64,000 nt of DNA from Sialis fuliginosa (GCA_961205875.1 OY540816.1:18610701-18674700), one strand, 5' to 3'; positions 22,980 to 34,313 are shown, counted from the stretch's first letter. Numbers and translations: made by a program. The notes: generated by a model from the letters alone, not told the origin.

Positions 22980-25900
22980 TCAAGTAAAACTTTTATTTAT
23001 CAACTTCTTAGCTTGTTCGTTATTTTTCTCAACGATGAAAATTAATTTTGTTACAAATTCCTCTTCTTTTAAATTAACTTTCACATCAGACGGAAGAATA
23101 TCATACAGGGTTTTATTCTTAGTATCACTGTCTTTTAAAATTTTCTGGCCCTTATACAAGTAAAACCGCTCTTCTTTTAATTCAAGTTCAATAAACACAG
23201 TGTTGTTCCCTTGTTTTTCAGTTTCGTGAATTTTTTTAACAATATTTTCACCATAGATAAAGAACGAAACATCTGTTTTAGCATAATTCATAAGCACCAG
23301 GATTTCTTTTATTAGAAATACACATAACTTCGTGTATGATACATCTACTGGAATATTATTATTGATGATTTCGACAAGGATGTTTGGTTTTTTAATAATC
23401 GGTAATAACTTTATTAAATGTTCAGAATAATTGTCAGTAAAATAATTAATTGTTTTAGAAGCTTCGAATTTTTTTTGTTCTTCTATCTCTTTTTTACGAT
23501 AATTTCGCTTAAACTTATCAAAAATACTTAAATCTTTGCGATAGTATTCACTCTGAATTTTATTTTCAAAATATTTAATTAATATTATACCCCCGCGTGT
23601 TACTATCGGTAAATGTATTGTTCTTTGTAAGATTTCCATGAGCTTGATTTTCGCTGCCAATTTCCAATATTGATTAATATAGTCTTTGAATATGTTAAAT
23701 GCTTCTTTATAATCGGCTAATGATTCAGTATAGGGAGATCTCTTTTTAATAACGTTCAATTCTTTTACAACCTCTTTATCCATAATTCTGAGAAAATCAC
23801 TCATCATATTCATGGCAAACTCCACATGATAATTATTAGATGTCCATTGAAGAACATTAGTAAGAACTTCAGTCGGTGGCATGAAATTAGGATTATCTAG
23901 TTTTTGCAAAGTCAATTCAAAAGTAGATAAATTTTGCTTTGTTGTCTGGTACGCCATAAACTCAAACTGATTGAGCTGGCTGTTAGTAAACAGATATCGG
24001 TCGCTAAAAGTTTCTATCAACTGTTTGCCACCTTCTTCACCGAGAAGAAAAAATGCTTGCTCAACGGTCGAAGACGTTTTCACATATGCGTCGATTGATC
24101 TATTTATAATGCAAGTATACTTTGTTACAATATTGGTGGCAAAAGATTCGATGTAATTTTCAATGAGAATCTCTGAATCAGAATAGATAATAATATTTTT
24201 AAGTTCTTGCGTTTCATCCCAAATGCTACTTTCGAGAATTTTGGTTTTGAATAACTGATATTCAATGTTTTCCATTTCATCTACTTTCCTTTCTTGTAGA
24301 TTTGAATTATCTGCCATAGACATCATACTTCTTCCACCAAATACTCTCTTATTTATGTTGAATAAGTTGGTAGTCAACACAACTGCGTTGATTAATTTGT
24401 CCATTATACTGCGGCTGAAATAGTCATCCCAATAAAACTCCTTGTGCTTCCAAACGTTTATGGCATACAATATATTATGTATGTTCCCGCCCATTAAAGA
24501 TTCACCAAGGAATTTTTTTTCTAAATAACGCGATACTAGCATTCCCATAATTACTTGCATGGATCCTGACAAAAGTCCCGAAACAATTCCAAACATGTTG
24601 CTTGCTTTGTCTAGCATTATAACATCTTCTAGCCCGTTCATCACAAAAAGTCGTGCTTCGTTCACAGTATAATCAGGATCTAGGTAGTTTGTAATACTAC
24701 TCAAATGAAGTTTAGAGATATCTTCGGCATTCAATGAATACTTGACCCTTTTTATCTTCCTTGAAATAATTTCATCGTCGGCACTAGTTGCTCCAGTCGT
24801 TTCACTTACAGATATGACAATTGCAGGTTCAACTATTTTCTTTGACATTAGTTCAAGATGTAAGTTTCGGTATAAATTTGCAGTGAGAGATATATAAGGA
24901 TATCTGTTTTCTGCCATTTGATCGCGCATTTCTTCTAGAGCTATTGTATAAGCAAAACAATTTACTAAAAGCGCCTTGACTTGTGCATCGTAAAAACGAT
25001 ATGCATCGAGTTTTATATTGTTGATTTCTCGCATCTCTATTAATAATTTGTAACTGTCATTCCTCCCTTCCTTAATTATTCTTTTATCATTCAGTTCTGA
25101 TAGTATTTTTACTGCCAAATCCTCAGTTATATCAATTTTATCGAAATCTTTTAAAGAAATCGAATCGAACTTACCAAGGTTGATCGAGGACTCTAAATTG
25201 TCAAGATTTATTGTAGCTTTCCGATTATACATAAACACATCTTCTTTTTCTAAATACTCATATTCAGCAGTGCTTAATGCGTTCTTTACCTGATACTTTT
25301 CAATTATCATGTCAGAATTGTTCGGCATCTCTGGAAACAACACAAGCTCGAATGGACTATGAATTGTTATGTCTTTCTTTTCCCAGACATTTGTATCTAT
25401 CATTTCTTTAAATAATTTTAATTTTTCTGGATATATGCTTTCTAATTTCATCTCATCTATTGCGAGAACAATGATATCATCTTCTAGTATACTTTTTTCG
25501 ACCAATAATTCCCAAAACAACTCTTTGTCGGGTAAGTTTATAGATTCCTTCATCTTTTCTTCGAATAAATGACTATTGACATCTTCATCCTTGAATTGGG
25601 AAAGGAATTGAGTTAGTTCTTTTGTAGATACACCGTAATCATATGCAGTATCTCTGAGACCTGTTACATTTATGTTATTTTTTAATTTCGGTTTTTTCAA
25701 GATCCCATCCATCAACAATACATCAAATAGCTCTTTACTACGATTTCTATCAAAATTTAAATCTATAAAAGACTTTGTTGATACTGGATGCCCCAAAATG
25801 TTATTTATCGACTTAATTAATATTATGTACATATCGGACAGGTTCTTTTTCTGAGTCCTGTACGAGTTAATCTCAATAACACCAACTTTATTGTGTTGTT

Positions 25901-28900
25901 TGATAATATCAACAACGTTTCCTGCATACAATAAAAATACAGAATGATCTTCAAAAAGACGCGCAGCTTCATTTAACTCAAATTTGGCTTCGCTTAACAA
26001 TTTTTGATCTTTATCATTTAAAGGATCGTTATTCCAATTTATAGATTTTATATTCATATAAGCTTTGTAATAATGAGCACATTCGGAAAAATGTGGTTCC
26101 TCGGTAATAATATTATTAAATAATATCGTAGCCACATAGTAACCATTCTCGTTTGTATAATGTTTGGCCACTGCTACTTTACGGTATGGATTCATAATCA
26201 TATAGGACCAATTTTGTATACCGACTTTATCTATTTGAGATGTTAAATCTTTCATTAAAAGATTAACTTTATCAACGATCTCTCTTTTTTTAATTTTTTC
26301 AAATTTTCGGCCATTCTCATCCAACCAAAATGTCCATATTTCTATAAAATTATTTAAAATAGTTTTTAACAATTTTGGAGAGATCTTCAGTTTTGCTATA
26401 GTTTTCTTATACTTTTTAATTAAATTAGAAAACACATTCATAGAATATGTCTCAGCATAGATTTGAATATCATATATATATTTATTTTTTCTCAGAACAC
26501 GGAACTCTTCGATATCTCGACGAAATCTGTATGCGAAATTACTTTTGCTATCTTTTACAAAAACGACTTGTCCAGTTCCTCTACCACTAGCAGCTGCACG
26601 CTCAATAAACATTTGTTCAATTCTTCTGTTTTTAGTAACATACGTCAACAGTACGTGAAACCCTCCATTATTCTTGAGTTCTTCTGTGAGTGTTATATCA
26701 ATGAAACGAGCTGCAAGGCCTGTAACGATTATTATCTGTGATATATGAAGTCTTATTTTAGCCTTGCTTAAATCCAGTTCGTCATAATCTCTCATGTATA
26801 TACGAGTGATATTAATCTTTTTCTCTTTAAAATATTTACAAATTTTATCTATATTCTTCATGTTTTCACAAATAAGTAAAACTGATCTTTTCTCTTGTAT
26901 AACTTTCGTAGCTTCAAGGTATATACTATTTAGCCAAATATCTACAGTCTTACAACGAAAATTAGTCTTTAACATTAGTTGGTAATTTTTTGACATTGGA
27001 ATTGTAGCAAAATCTAATTTGTATAGTTTATTTATTATATTTCTTTCTTCTTGAAGGCAGGGAGTACTTGTTAATGCATGTATTTTTTTATATTGATTGA
27101 ATAATGTTACATTTGATATTAAGACATTTTTTAAACATAATAAAGATAATTTACATCCATGTTTTAGTTGTAAAAACTGATGCAAAGCATTATCCCATTG
27201 GCAATTATTTTGTTCTGCTCCGGTTTCTTTGTTTAGCATAATAATACTTGGATTCAGTTCGACATGTTCTTTATGCGGTTCTACATCGACTATATAATCA
27301 ACTTTCTCTTTCATAAATAGAGCTGTTTTGGCATTTTCTATCCATGTTTCTAAATGACGCATTACAAAAGGTATGAAATAGTTAGGGATGCGTATATTCT
27401 TCATTCTTTCGCTTGCCTCACTCAACAAGAATTTAATACTACTATGATATTCTTTAAGTTCGAAGGGTAATGCCTTCACATTTATAATATTACTTAGTAA
27501 TCTCCCATCTTGACTTATTATCTTAGAACCAATCAAAAAGTTCCATATTTTTTGTGCTATTAGTTCATTCATATATGTATCAAGTGATCTTACGTCATCT
27601 TTTGTTATAAGACCAAATATATTTTTTATAACAGCGTATTTAATTGTTGGTAAATGCAAAGATTTAAAAACTCCGTCGTTGCTTATAGAGGGTTGATTAA
27701 CCCATTGCCATATGAAAATAAATACTGCTTCGAGTTTATCAATTCCTGGAATATCTTGCGACAAATACAGAACGTTATTATCTACATCAAGTAATAAGCT
27801 ATCCACTTCATCAACAATAATATTTGAAAAGTTCCTATCTCCCAATACATTCTCTTCGTAAAAACGATCGAGTAAGTAATCACGTTGGAAGTTGGTGAGT
27901 GTTCCATAAACAATGTCGCTATTTGAATATGCAAACTTCCTTTCTTCAACTTCGTCGCTGCAATTATGCGAAACCGAAATGTTAAATATTTCATAAATAT
28001 CTTTATTTACTTCGGTATCGCGTTTAGCCGTAACAGCACAGTTGGTAACAATGTCGACTTTTTCCCCACAAAGGTTTAAAATAATTGCCGTTGCTACAAT
28101 TACTATACTTTTACCGTCTCCAGTTCGTATGTGTAACAATGTGTTACTTTTGTTGCTTAATAATGTTAGTATAGATAGATGTTGCGAATCTGTTAACTCT
28201 ATATTTCTTTTAAAACTTAATGCTTTCTTTATTACTTTGATTATGTTTTCATAAACATCTACAGTCTTTCCTTTTTTATTTATATTAGCTTTAATTTTTT
28301 TAGCCCATTCGGAAAAATCATTGATTTCTTCATCATTTTTTTCCGATACTGAAGTAATACTTTTTTCTATCGAATGCAATAGACCACTGATATTCTTAGA
28401 TGTGGTTTGATTTGATTTAATAATTTTAATAAGTTCTGTAAAATCTCTATTTTTTTCAGTAGAATGTATGTCCTCCATTTTTTTTAACCAGTCGGTCATT
28501 GTTGTGTTACTAAGATCTTCTAAAACCTCTTCATTTAAATTCCAATTTCCACTACGAAATTCATTCGTTATCTGTAAATAAACAGCTTCCTTTTGTATCT
28601 CTTTCGTTTCCAAAATGTCTATGAACTTCTTAATGATCTCATATCCTGCAATATTTCCAATAATCATAAGATTTATCGAAATATTTTCTAATGAATTTTG
28701 TTGCCATGTTGCAAGTGTCGATATTTTATGAGACCAATACTTTTGTTTAAGTACCAACACCCATTCTGGTAATTCAGTATTCAGAAGACCAACATTTAAT
28801 TTATCAGCTGGAATATTACTCAACAAATGCACAATTTCCAAAATCATATTAATCGGTAATATCTCATAATAATTCTCATTGTACAACTTCGTATACAGCA

Positions 28901-31900
28901 GCAATAAAACATTTTTATCCTCGATTTTTGATAAGTATTCTCTCCATTTCATTTTGTCTGATAAAAGTTTTTTGAAATAGTTTTCAAGGCTTAATAAGAA
29001 CACTTCATCTATCCATTTCTCTTGTGGATATGCGGCTACAATCCAATTAAAAATATTTAACGTCTTTTTATTCTTCATATAAGAATCAATAATCGCATTT
29101 AATAAAAATAGCATTTGTTGATACGTAATGATTCTCTTTGTATCATTGAAACGTTTTGCTATGAAATGTATTACAAGTGGTTCGTTAATATTTTCAGAGA
29201 GTAGTTTATTCAATCGTGTTTTTATTTCAATCGTTTCATCTGCGGGGAACGAATTCACTATAACATTCAAATCGTCATTTTCGTTTATTTTGTGACTTGA
29301 ACTCTGCACTGCTTTATTATTTGGCATGAATGATTTACCTTTTAGATAATTATCGAACTCTGCTTTCGTATTAAACGATAGTACATTATTTAAAATCTGT
29401 TTATATTGTTTTGCCCTTTTAATATGATCATCCAATTTAATGTAATCTTCATCTGGAATAAATTCGTAGGTCTTATATTGGTATGGAAAAATATGAATAA
29501 CATTTATTGATGAAGGATTATGATTGGTGTAGAGTGTATAATTATCGTTTTTGTCTCTACTATAGATTCTTATATTAGCCTCAAATATGTATGACAAAAG
29601 TTCTGTATATAGAACAGAATGGTATATATTTCTGTTTCTAATATATGTGTAATAAGCGTTAATAATGTCATCTTTTAAATAATCTTTTCTCCAATCGTAT
29701 TCTTTATCAAGCAAGATTAGGTATTGACGGTAGAGTTTTTTCAATGTGCTATTCTTATATATTTCATTTCTAAAATCTATATTGTTAACGTCGTTTTTAT
29801 TATTAATCCACATGTTATGTAGTTTAGCGTTCTTCGGATCTGATAGTTCTTTCTCAAAATTTGCAAGAGCTGTTTGTAGTTCTATTTGATGTGTTTTCGT
29901 GAAATCATTATAATCTTTTAAACTTTGTTTAGTTGCAGGATTCGCATCGGCATGTTGTCCCTTATATAAAACAAACATTTTAAAAGAATATTTAAAACGT
30001 CTATCATATTTAATAAATACTTCTTTCGTATAATTTATAATATTCTTATTCAAGTTCAAATCATTTTCAAAATATTTATATAAAGGACCTAAAATAGAAT
30101 GTGATATTTTGTAATCTCCTTCGCCTATTTTAAAAAATTTAACAGTTGCTCTAGGATAAAATTTCTCTGTTGCGAAATTATTCGGAAGCTGTATTGCAAT
30201 TTCCTCTAAACTTCCGAGACGATATTTTTCTATTAACATGTTTTCAATTTCTTTTTCTCCAAACTCATTTCCTATTGTGCTAATTAAAATTGTAAAAAGT
30301 ACAGTTAGTTGAGATAAATTCAGGTTAATTTGTCTAATACTGTTCCAGTCAGGTTTAGGATTATTTTTCATCTTTTCGATCATGCTATCGATATCTAATT
30401 TGTTTTGTTCCACAGTTCTAAAAAAATCAGGTGGAGAGTCATCATCTTTTAGAGTAATGTATTTAGGCTTATAATTAAATTTTATTGTACGTTTCAACCT
30501 AAGTTCTTCGTTGAAAACATTCTCCTCTTTAACTGTTTTCATTATCTCTTCTGACGTGTATCTGCGAACCTGAAGAAGTGTTTCATTTATAGGTATATAT
30601 TTACAGTTGTTTTTATATAATGTTTCAATATGAGTTTTTGATATGGCTTTCTGTTTAATAGGTTTAGCGTGAGACTGCACCTCTTGATCTTGTTTGTTTC
30701 GTCGTTGTTGGTACCTCGGCACTGACAGATCAGTAGAACCGAGTTCTTCTATGTCCACGTATTGATTCTTGTAATTACACAGCACTCCTTTCGACTCGTC
30801 GTTTGAATACACCAAATGTAATTTTGTTTTATTATCTCTTCCGAAATATTTCGCAGTTAGCCAATTGCTGTAATCAATGTACCCAGCATCCCAACCGACA
30901 GTCCCGAATTTACCATATACACCGCCTAGGCCGTTGTTTCCATTTTCTCCAGTTTCACCTATTATTTCCACGTTAGGTGAGTTGATAGAAATCTGACCAC
31001 TGTAACCCCCCAGACCTCCGTATCCATACTCGCCGCCTGGAGAGCCTGCCTTTCCCGGAGAACCTTTGAATAGTAAATACGCTGAACGTTGATGCGATTT
31101 TTTTTCTGATGCAGAAAACACGATTTCATTATTTTCTTTTGTTTTGATTCTTAGATATTTGATATCATCGGTATTTTTTGACTCAAATTCTGTTTCTTTG
31201 ATTGTGTACAAATAGTTTATTATATTCGTGGTAGCGTTCAGTGCCTGGCTGTTATTTTTGTAAGCTGGTGGTGTTAATTGTTTAAATATTTCATCCCTAG
31301 TGATTCCCTTTCCATCTTCGCCGTTTGCCCCATATCCGCCATCTTGGCCGTTTGAACCTCTGCCACCGTTTGATATTATAGTAAACTTTCCGGAATATTC
31401 TATGTTTTCGGTTATGAAGAGTACGTTTCCTCCACTTTCACCTGCAAGCCCATCCGCACCCTTCTCCCCTTCTTCGCTGACGTTTTTAGCATCTTGTGCT
31501 CGTTCATAAATTTTATCGTTATCATTTCCAGAAAGATTCCAATCTATATCTCCGTAAACTTTGATTGTTCGTGCACTGACAACTATGTTCTTTCCATGCC
31601 ACTTATCCCTTGTCAGATTTGTATCGATATGAAGTACATCGGCTGACACGAAGCGAAATTCTTTATTTTTTGATAATGTATCTTCTAAATATGAAATAAC
31701 ATCACTGAGTATAATATTTTTTCCTGAAACTTCCATAAAATTAAAACCGTTTTCTTCTTTCTCATAAAACCGCGGTTGTGCTGTGTACGGTCTCATCGTT
31801 TCTTTGAACAGATCCATATTTTTATAATTAGTGGATTTGAAGAACGTAGCCTTTTCTTTTAAAATATCTAAATTTTTATCCGCAAAATTACTTTCCAAAT

Positions 31901-32609
31901 TAAGAATATTATCTAAAAATGTATTGAATTCTATTTCACCGCGGCATGCATCGTACAATCTAAGATTTCCAATAACATCTTGGTTCTTGAAATTGATTAT
32001 GAAGTTTATCAAATTTATTATAAACTCAATTTCAATGTTAACGTACTCGTTCCAAAAAAATGTTTGTGTTAATGTCTCGGATCTTAATCGCATAAAAAAC
32101 AGCTTCTCTTCATCTTTATGAACAACGCAGTACGTCTTAATCAAATGTAAATATTTGTTCACATTCAAAGGATTTGTTATACGAGTAATACTATCTATTG
32201 AGTGCAACGTGTTCATTATATCAACCAGCTTTTTATAATTTTTCTGTTTTCGAACTATTTCTCTCAGTACATTTCGCAGATCTTGAATAAAGTATTCCAT
32301 ACATAATTTTGTATATATACGTCTAACGATCTCTTGATCCAATGTACTTAAAGATTGGTCGTATTGTTTTGTCACAGCATCTTCTACGATTTGTAAACTC
32401 TTGTAACCCTTCACCTCTCGATCAATAATGCTAATAACGTTTTCCTGAGCAGGTATGTTCTCTTTTGATCTGACGTAATTGAGAAAGAATCGGGCCGTTA
32501 TTTCATATTTCTCAGTGTCCGCATTTCCAATGATTTCGAATTTTTTCAAAAACAATATAATTTGATTTTCCAAATATTTTTTACTTGTCACCGAGTACTT
32601 GCCATTTTT
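22980..32609 (-). CDS. gene A main exon: giant SecA-like DEAD ATPase protein with decayed helicase motifs
   Basis: A single exon of 3,210 codons with a TGA stop; about 3,237 residues with exon 1 (numbering below). Order: helical N-terminus (1-300); beta-helix-like part with DKWHGKNIVVSA; glycine-rich blocks at 402-420, 442-465, 543-563 and 577-599; a module at about 930-1065 faintly like an OTU C-terminal half; a helical region; a SecA-type ATPase with Walker A RTGDGKS (Lys1528), VTAKRD and VDEVDSLLLD (Asp1628). Motif V reads LAARFID (1993-1999) and motif VI IERAAASGRGTG (Arg2032), unlike the AGRGT and GRTSRKG of gene B. It may bind and hydrolyse ATP but is probably impaired as a translocase. 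A hydrophobic stretch lies at about 2,698-2,765. Bacterial SecA is about 900 residues, so most of the protein lies outside that family. Function unknown. The apparent open-frame start at 32,591 is a GTG inside the exon; the true start is in exon 1. Confidence 0.85.
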   Translation of the reverse strand, partial: KNGKYSVTSKKYLENQIILFLKKFEIIGNADTEKYEITARFFLNYVRSKENIPAQENVISIIDREVKGYKSLQIVEDAVTKQYDQSLSTLDQEIVRRIYTKLCMEYFIQDLRNVLREIVRKQKNYKKLVDIMNTLHSIDSITRITNPLNVNKYLHLIKTYCVVHKDEEKLFFMRLRSETLTQTFFWNEYVNIEIEFIINLINFIINFKNQDVIGNLRLYDACRGEIEFNTFLDNILNLESNFADKNLDILKEKATFFKSTNYKNMDLFKETMRPYTAQPRFYEKEENGFNFMEVSGKNIILSDVISYLEDTLSKNKEFRFVSADVLHIDTNLTRDKWHGKNIVVSARTIKVYGDIDWNLSGNDNDKIYERAQDAKNVSEEGEKGADGLAGESGGNVLFITENIEYSGKFTIISNGGRGSNGQDGGYGANGEDGKGITRDEIFKQLTPPAYKNNSQALNATTNIINYLYTIKETEFESKNTDDIKYLRIKTKENNEIVFSASEKKSHQRSAYLLFKGSPGKAGSPGGEYGYGGLGGYSGQISINSPNVEIIGETGENGNNGLGGVYGKFGTVGWDAGYIDYSNWLTAKYFGRDNKTKLHLVYSNDESKGVLCNYKNQYVDIEELGSTDLSVPRYQQRRNKQDQEVQSHAKPIKQKAISKTHIETLYKNNCKYIPINETLLQVRRYTSEEIMKTVKEENVFNEELRLKRTIKFNYKPKYITLKDDDSPPDFFRTVEQNKLDIDSMIEKMKNNPKPDWNSIRQINLNLSQLTVLFTILISTIGNEFGEKEIENMLIEKYRLGSLEEIAIQLPNNFATEKFYPRATVKFFKIGEGDYKISHSILGPLYKYFENDLNLNKNIINYTKEVFIKYDRRFKYSFKMFVLYKGQHADANPATKQSLKDYNDFTKTHQIELQTALANFEKELSDPKNAKLHNMWINNKNDVNNIDFRNEIYKNSTLKKLYRQYLILLDKEYDWRKDYLKDDIINAYYTYIRNRNIYHSVLYTELLSYIFEANIRIYSRDKNDNYTLYTNHNPSSINVIHIFPYQYKTYEFIPDEDYIKLDDHIKRAKQYKQILNNVLSFNTKAEFDNYLKGKSFMPNNKAVQSSSHKINENDDLNVIVNSFPADETIEIKTRLNKLLSENINEPLVIHFIAKRFNDTKRIITYQQMLFLLNAIIDSYMKNKKTLNIFNWIVAAYPQEKWIDEVFLLSLENYFKKLLSDKMKWREYLSKIEDKNVLLLLYTKLYNENYYEILPINMILEIVHLLSNIPADKLNVGLLNTELPEWVLVLKQKYWSHKISTLATWQQNSLENISINLMIIGNIAGYEIIKKFIDILETKEIQKEAVYLQITNEFRSGNWNLNEEVLEDLSNTTMTDWLKKMEDIHSTEKNRDFTELIKIIKSNQTTSKNISGLLHSIEKSITSVSEKNDEEINDFSEWAKKIKANINKKGKTVDVYENIIKVIKKALSFKRNIELTDSQHLSILTLLSNKSNTLLHIRTGDGKSIVIVATAIILNLCGEKVDIVTNCAVTAKRDTEVNKDIYEIFNISVSHNCSDEVEERKFAYSNSDIVYGTLTNFQRDYLLDRFYEENVLGDRNFSNIIVDEVDSLLLDVDNNVLYLSQDIPGIDKLEAVFIFIWQWVNQPSISNDGVFKSLHLPTIKYAVIKNIFGLITKDDVRSLDTYMNELIAQKIWNFLIGSKIISQDGRLLSNIINVKALPFELKEYHSSIKFLLSEASERMKNIRIPNYFIPFVMRHLETWIENAKTALFMKEKVDYIVDVEPHKEHVELNPSIIMLNKETGAEQNNCQWDNALHQFLQLKHGCKLSLLCLKNVLISNVTLFNQYKKIHALTSTPCLQEERNIINKLYKLDFATIPMSKNYQLMLKTNFRCKTVDIWLNSIYLEATKVIQEKRSVLLICENMKNIDKICKYFKEKKINITRIYMRDYDELDLSKAKIRLHISQIIIVTGLAARFIDITLTEELKNNGGFHVLLTYVTKNRRIEQMFIERAAASGRGTGQVVFVKDSKSNFAYRFRRDIEEFRVLRKNKYIYDIQIYAETYSMNVFSNLIKKYKKTIAKLKISPKLLKTILNNFIEIWTFWLDENGRKFEKIKKREIVDKVNLLMKDLTSQIDKVGIQNWSYMIMNPYRKVAVAKHYTNENGYYVATILFNNIITEEPHFSECAHYYKAYMNIKSINWNNDPLNDKDQKLLSEAKFELNEAARLFEDHSVFLLYAGNVVDIIKQHNKVGVIEINSYRTQKKNLSDMYIILIKSINNILGHPVSTKSFIDLNFDRNRSKELFDVLLMDGILKKPKLKNNINVTGLRDTAYDYGVSTKELTQFLSQFKDEDVNSHLFEEKMKESINLPDKELFWELLVEKSILEDDIIVLAIDEMKLESIYPEKLKLFKEMIDTNVWEKKDITIHSPFELVLFPEMPNNSDMIIEKYQVKNALSTAEYEYLEKEDVFMYNRKATINLDNLESSINLGKFDSISLKDFDKIDITEDLAVKILSELNDKRIIKEGRNDSYKLLIEMREINNIKLDAYRFYDAQVKALLVNCFAYTIALEEMRDQMAENRYPYISLTANLYRNLHLELMSKKIVEPAIVISVSETTGATSADDEIISRKIKRVKYSLNAEDISKLHLSSITNYLDPDYTVNEARLFVMNGLEDVIMLDKASNMFGIVSGLLSGSMQVIMGMLVSRYLEKKFLGESLMGGNIHNILYAINVWKHKEFYWDDYFSRSIMDKLINAVVLTTNLFNINKRVFGGRSMMSMADNSNLQERKVDEMENIEYQLFKTKILESSIWDETQELKNIIIYSDSEILIENYIESFATNIVTKYTCIINRSIDAYVKTSSTVEQAFFLLGEEGGKQLIETFSDRYLFTNSQLNQFEFMAYQTTKQNLSTFELTLQKLDNPNFMPPTEVLTNVLQWTSNNYHVEFAMNMMSDFLRIMDKEVVKELNVIKKRSPYTESLADYKEAFNIFKDYINQYWKLAAKIKLMEILQRTIHLPIVTRGGIILIKYFENKIQSEYYRKDLSIFDKFKRNYRKKEIEEQKKFEASKTINYFTDNYSEHLIKLLPIIKKPNILVEIINNNIPVDVSYTKLCVFLIKEILVLMNYAKTDVSFFIYGENIVKKIHETEKQGNNTVFIELELKEERFYLYKGQKILKDSDTKNKTLYDILPSDVKVNLKEEEFVTKLIFIVEKNNEQAKKLINKSFT

Positions 32610-32826
32610 CTACAATCAAATATTTCGATCGTTATTAAAAATAATTTTAATAATAAAAAACGAAAACCCCAATACTTATAATTAGTTCTGAAAAATTAAT
32701 AACTTTTACTAGATTTTGAGGTAAGTTTTTCCCTGTATAGATGTCAAACTGCCCTTGCTCCGCCCCCCCCCCCCCCAATAATATATAATAATAATAATAA
32801 TAATATATACTTATTTGAATAATTAC
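32610..32826 (-). other. gene A intron (217 bp)
   Basis: GTAATT donor and TTGATTGTAG acceptor in transcript sense. It contains a poly-C/poly-G tract and an ATA/TAA microsatellite. It corresponds in position and phase to the last intron of gene B. Confidence 0.7.
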
Positions 32827-32910
32827 CTTAGCATATTTGGTGATTTCTTCCCATTGCTTTTTAATGTTAGCAATTTCTTCTTTAAAATCAGCATATGGAT
32901 CGACTACCAT
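32827..32910 (-). CDS. gene A exon 1 (28 residues)
   Basis: It encodes MVVDPYADFKEEIANIKKQW and eight more residues, ending AAG|GTAATT in phase 0. The next exon begins after TGTAG at 32,610 with Lys-Asn-Gly, in frame. Gene B has the same boundary (Lys | Lys-Asn-Gly), which supports the model. The ATG at 32,908-32,910 is the first after an in-frame TAA on the 5' side. A further non-coding 5' exon is possible. Confidence 0.7.
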
Positions 32911-34313
32911 ATTTATAAATTGCAATTATTCATTTTTTACCATAAATTTCGATTTAAAGCTGTTATGTAAAGATAATATATGATATTATGTATCTTCGAC
33001 TATCAATTTTGTGAAAAGTGCATATTATTTAAAACCAAAATTTTTAATTAAAATTTACGGGTATTAAAAATCGTTTTAAATGTTTATAAAACAAATATAA
33101 ATTAGTTTTAACTATTGAAAATTGTTAAATTTAATAAGTAATTAAAGTATTAATTATTTTTTGTTAATAAATTGCTACAAAATAACAAATAGACAATGAA
33201 ATTTTTAATTATAATTTAATTCGTGTTTAATAATTATTGTAATTAATTAAATCTACGTTTTAATAAGACATATTCAAATATATATAATTTATTTCTTTAT
33301 GCTGCAAAAAAGAATATATTTAACAATCTATATAAATATGTATATATATTTGCTCCTACACGCCATACTAGAGCTTAAACGGCTAGACTGATTTTCATGA
33401 AACAAACCTCAAAGGACTCTTCTTTATCCCAAGAATAAAACTTAGTATATGTAAAACCTGGTAGGCTAGACTGATTTTCATGAAACAAACCTCAAAGGAC
33501 TCTTCTTTATCCCCAGAATGAAACTTAGTATACGTAAAACCTGGAAAACCAATAAGGCGGACAGTGGGTCCATAGTAAAAATATTTTTATTTTAAATAAT
33601 AAATTATTTTATTTTTTCTAAATACCACAAAATTTGTATTATAATTGAACTTTGTTTTGCACTAATGTTTCAACCCACCTCACTCATTTCAAGAATTTTG
33701 ATGCATGCAAAGAAACATTTTGTAATTTTGTTACATTTATTTGTATTGAATTAATTGATTAATAAGATAGACAAATCTTTTAAAAAAATTGTTCTTGTTT
33801 TTGCGACTATGAAATTATTATAGTTTTTTTTTCTTTTTTATTGAGTGAAAGGGGGGTTGCTTAGTAATAGTTGATTGAGAAACCAACTCAAAATGTGTAT
33901 TTATTAATTAATCAATATGGAGTTAAAGTGTATTAATTACGGTTAATTAAAATCAAAAGGAAGGACAAACACTTCTAGAAATAAGTAAATCAGTTAAAAA
34001 TGCAATTTGTTATTTTGGCCATTTGGAGTTTACTTTACTTAAAAATTATTATTGTTTATATTTAATCTATCACATAATATTTTTTAATGTAATTAAATTT
34101 ATGTTATAGAAAAACAAAGTAAAACAAAATTAATCGATTTATATTAAAATATTGTTTGTTTATACTTAGGATTTTAATTTTCCATTTATTTTAATTGTTA
34201 ATTTTATGCACGTGGAATATTTTTATACAATATATCTTTTGTTTATTAAAAATATACAGATAACTGCATATAAATATATGCTTATAATTTTTAAATTTCG
34301 GTAGTTTCTCGAA
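32911..34313. promoter_or_regulatory. shared upstream region of the divergent gene pair A/B
   Basis: About 1.4 kb separates the two start codons, which face away from each other, so it must carry the promoters of both genes or a bidirectional promoter. I see no definite core element; TATA-like runs are uninformative in such AT-rich DNA. A Helitron-like repeat lies inside at 33,336-33,545. Confidence 0.4.
33336..33545. repeat. 83-bp tandem duplication with Helitron-like sequence
   Basis: The block starting GGCTAGACTGATTTTCATGA occurs at 33,381 and again at 33,464, ending each time in GTAAAACCTGG. The preceding CACGCCATACTAGAGC and the ACGGCTAGACTGATTTTCAT phrase are typical of insect non-autonomous Helitron interiors, from memory. 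Confidence 0.5.

Noticed and set aside
32647..32925. A separate 92-residue protein with a poly-Tyr and poly-Gly run
   Set aside because: The Tyr/Gly part is the microsatellite and G-tract of the gene A intron read through; only the first 28 codons from the ATG at 32,910 are exon 1.
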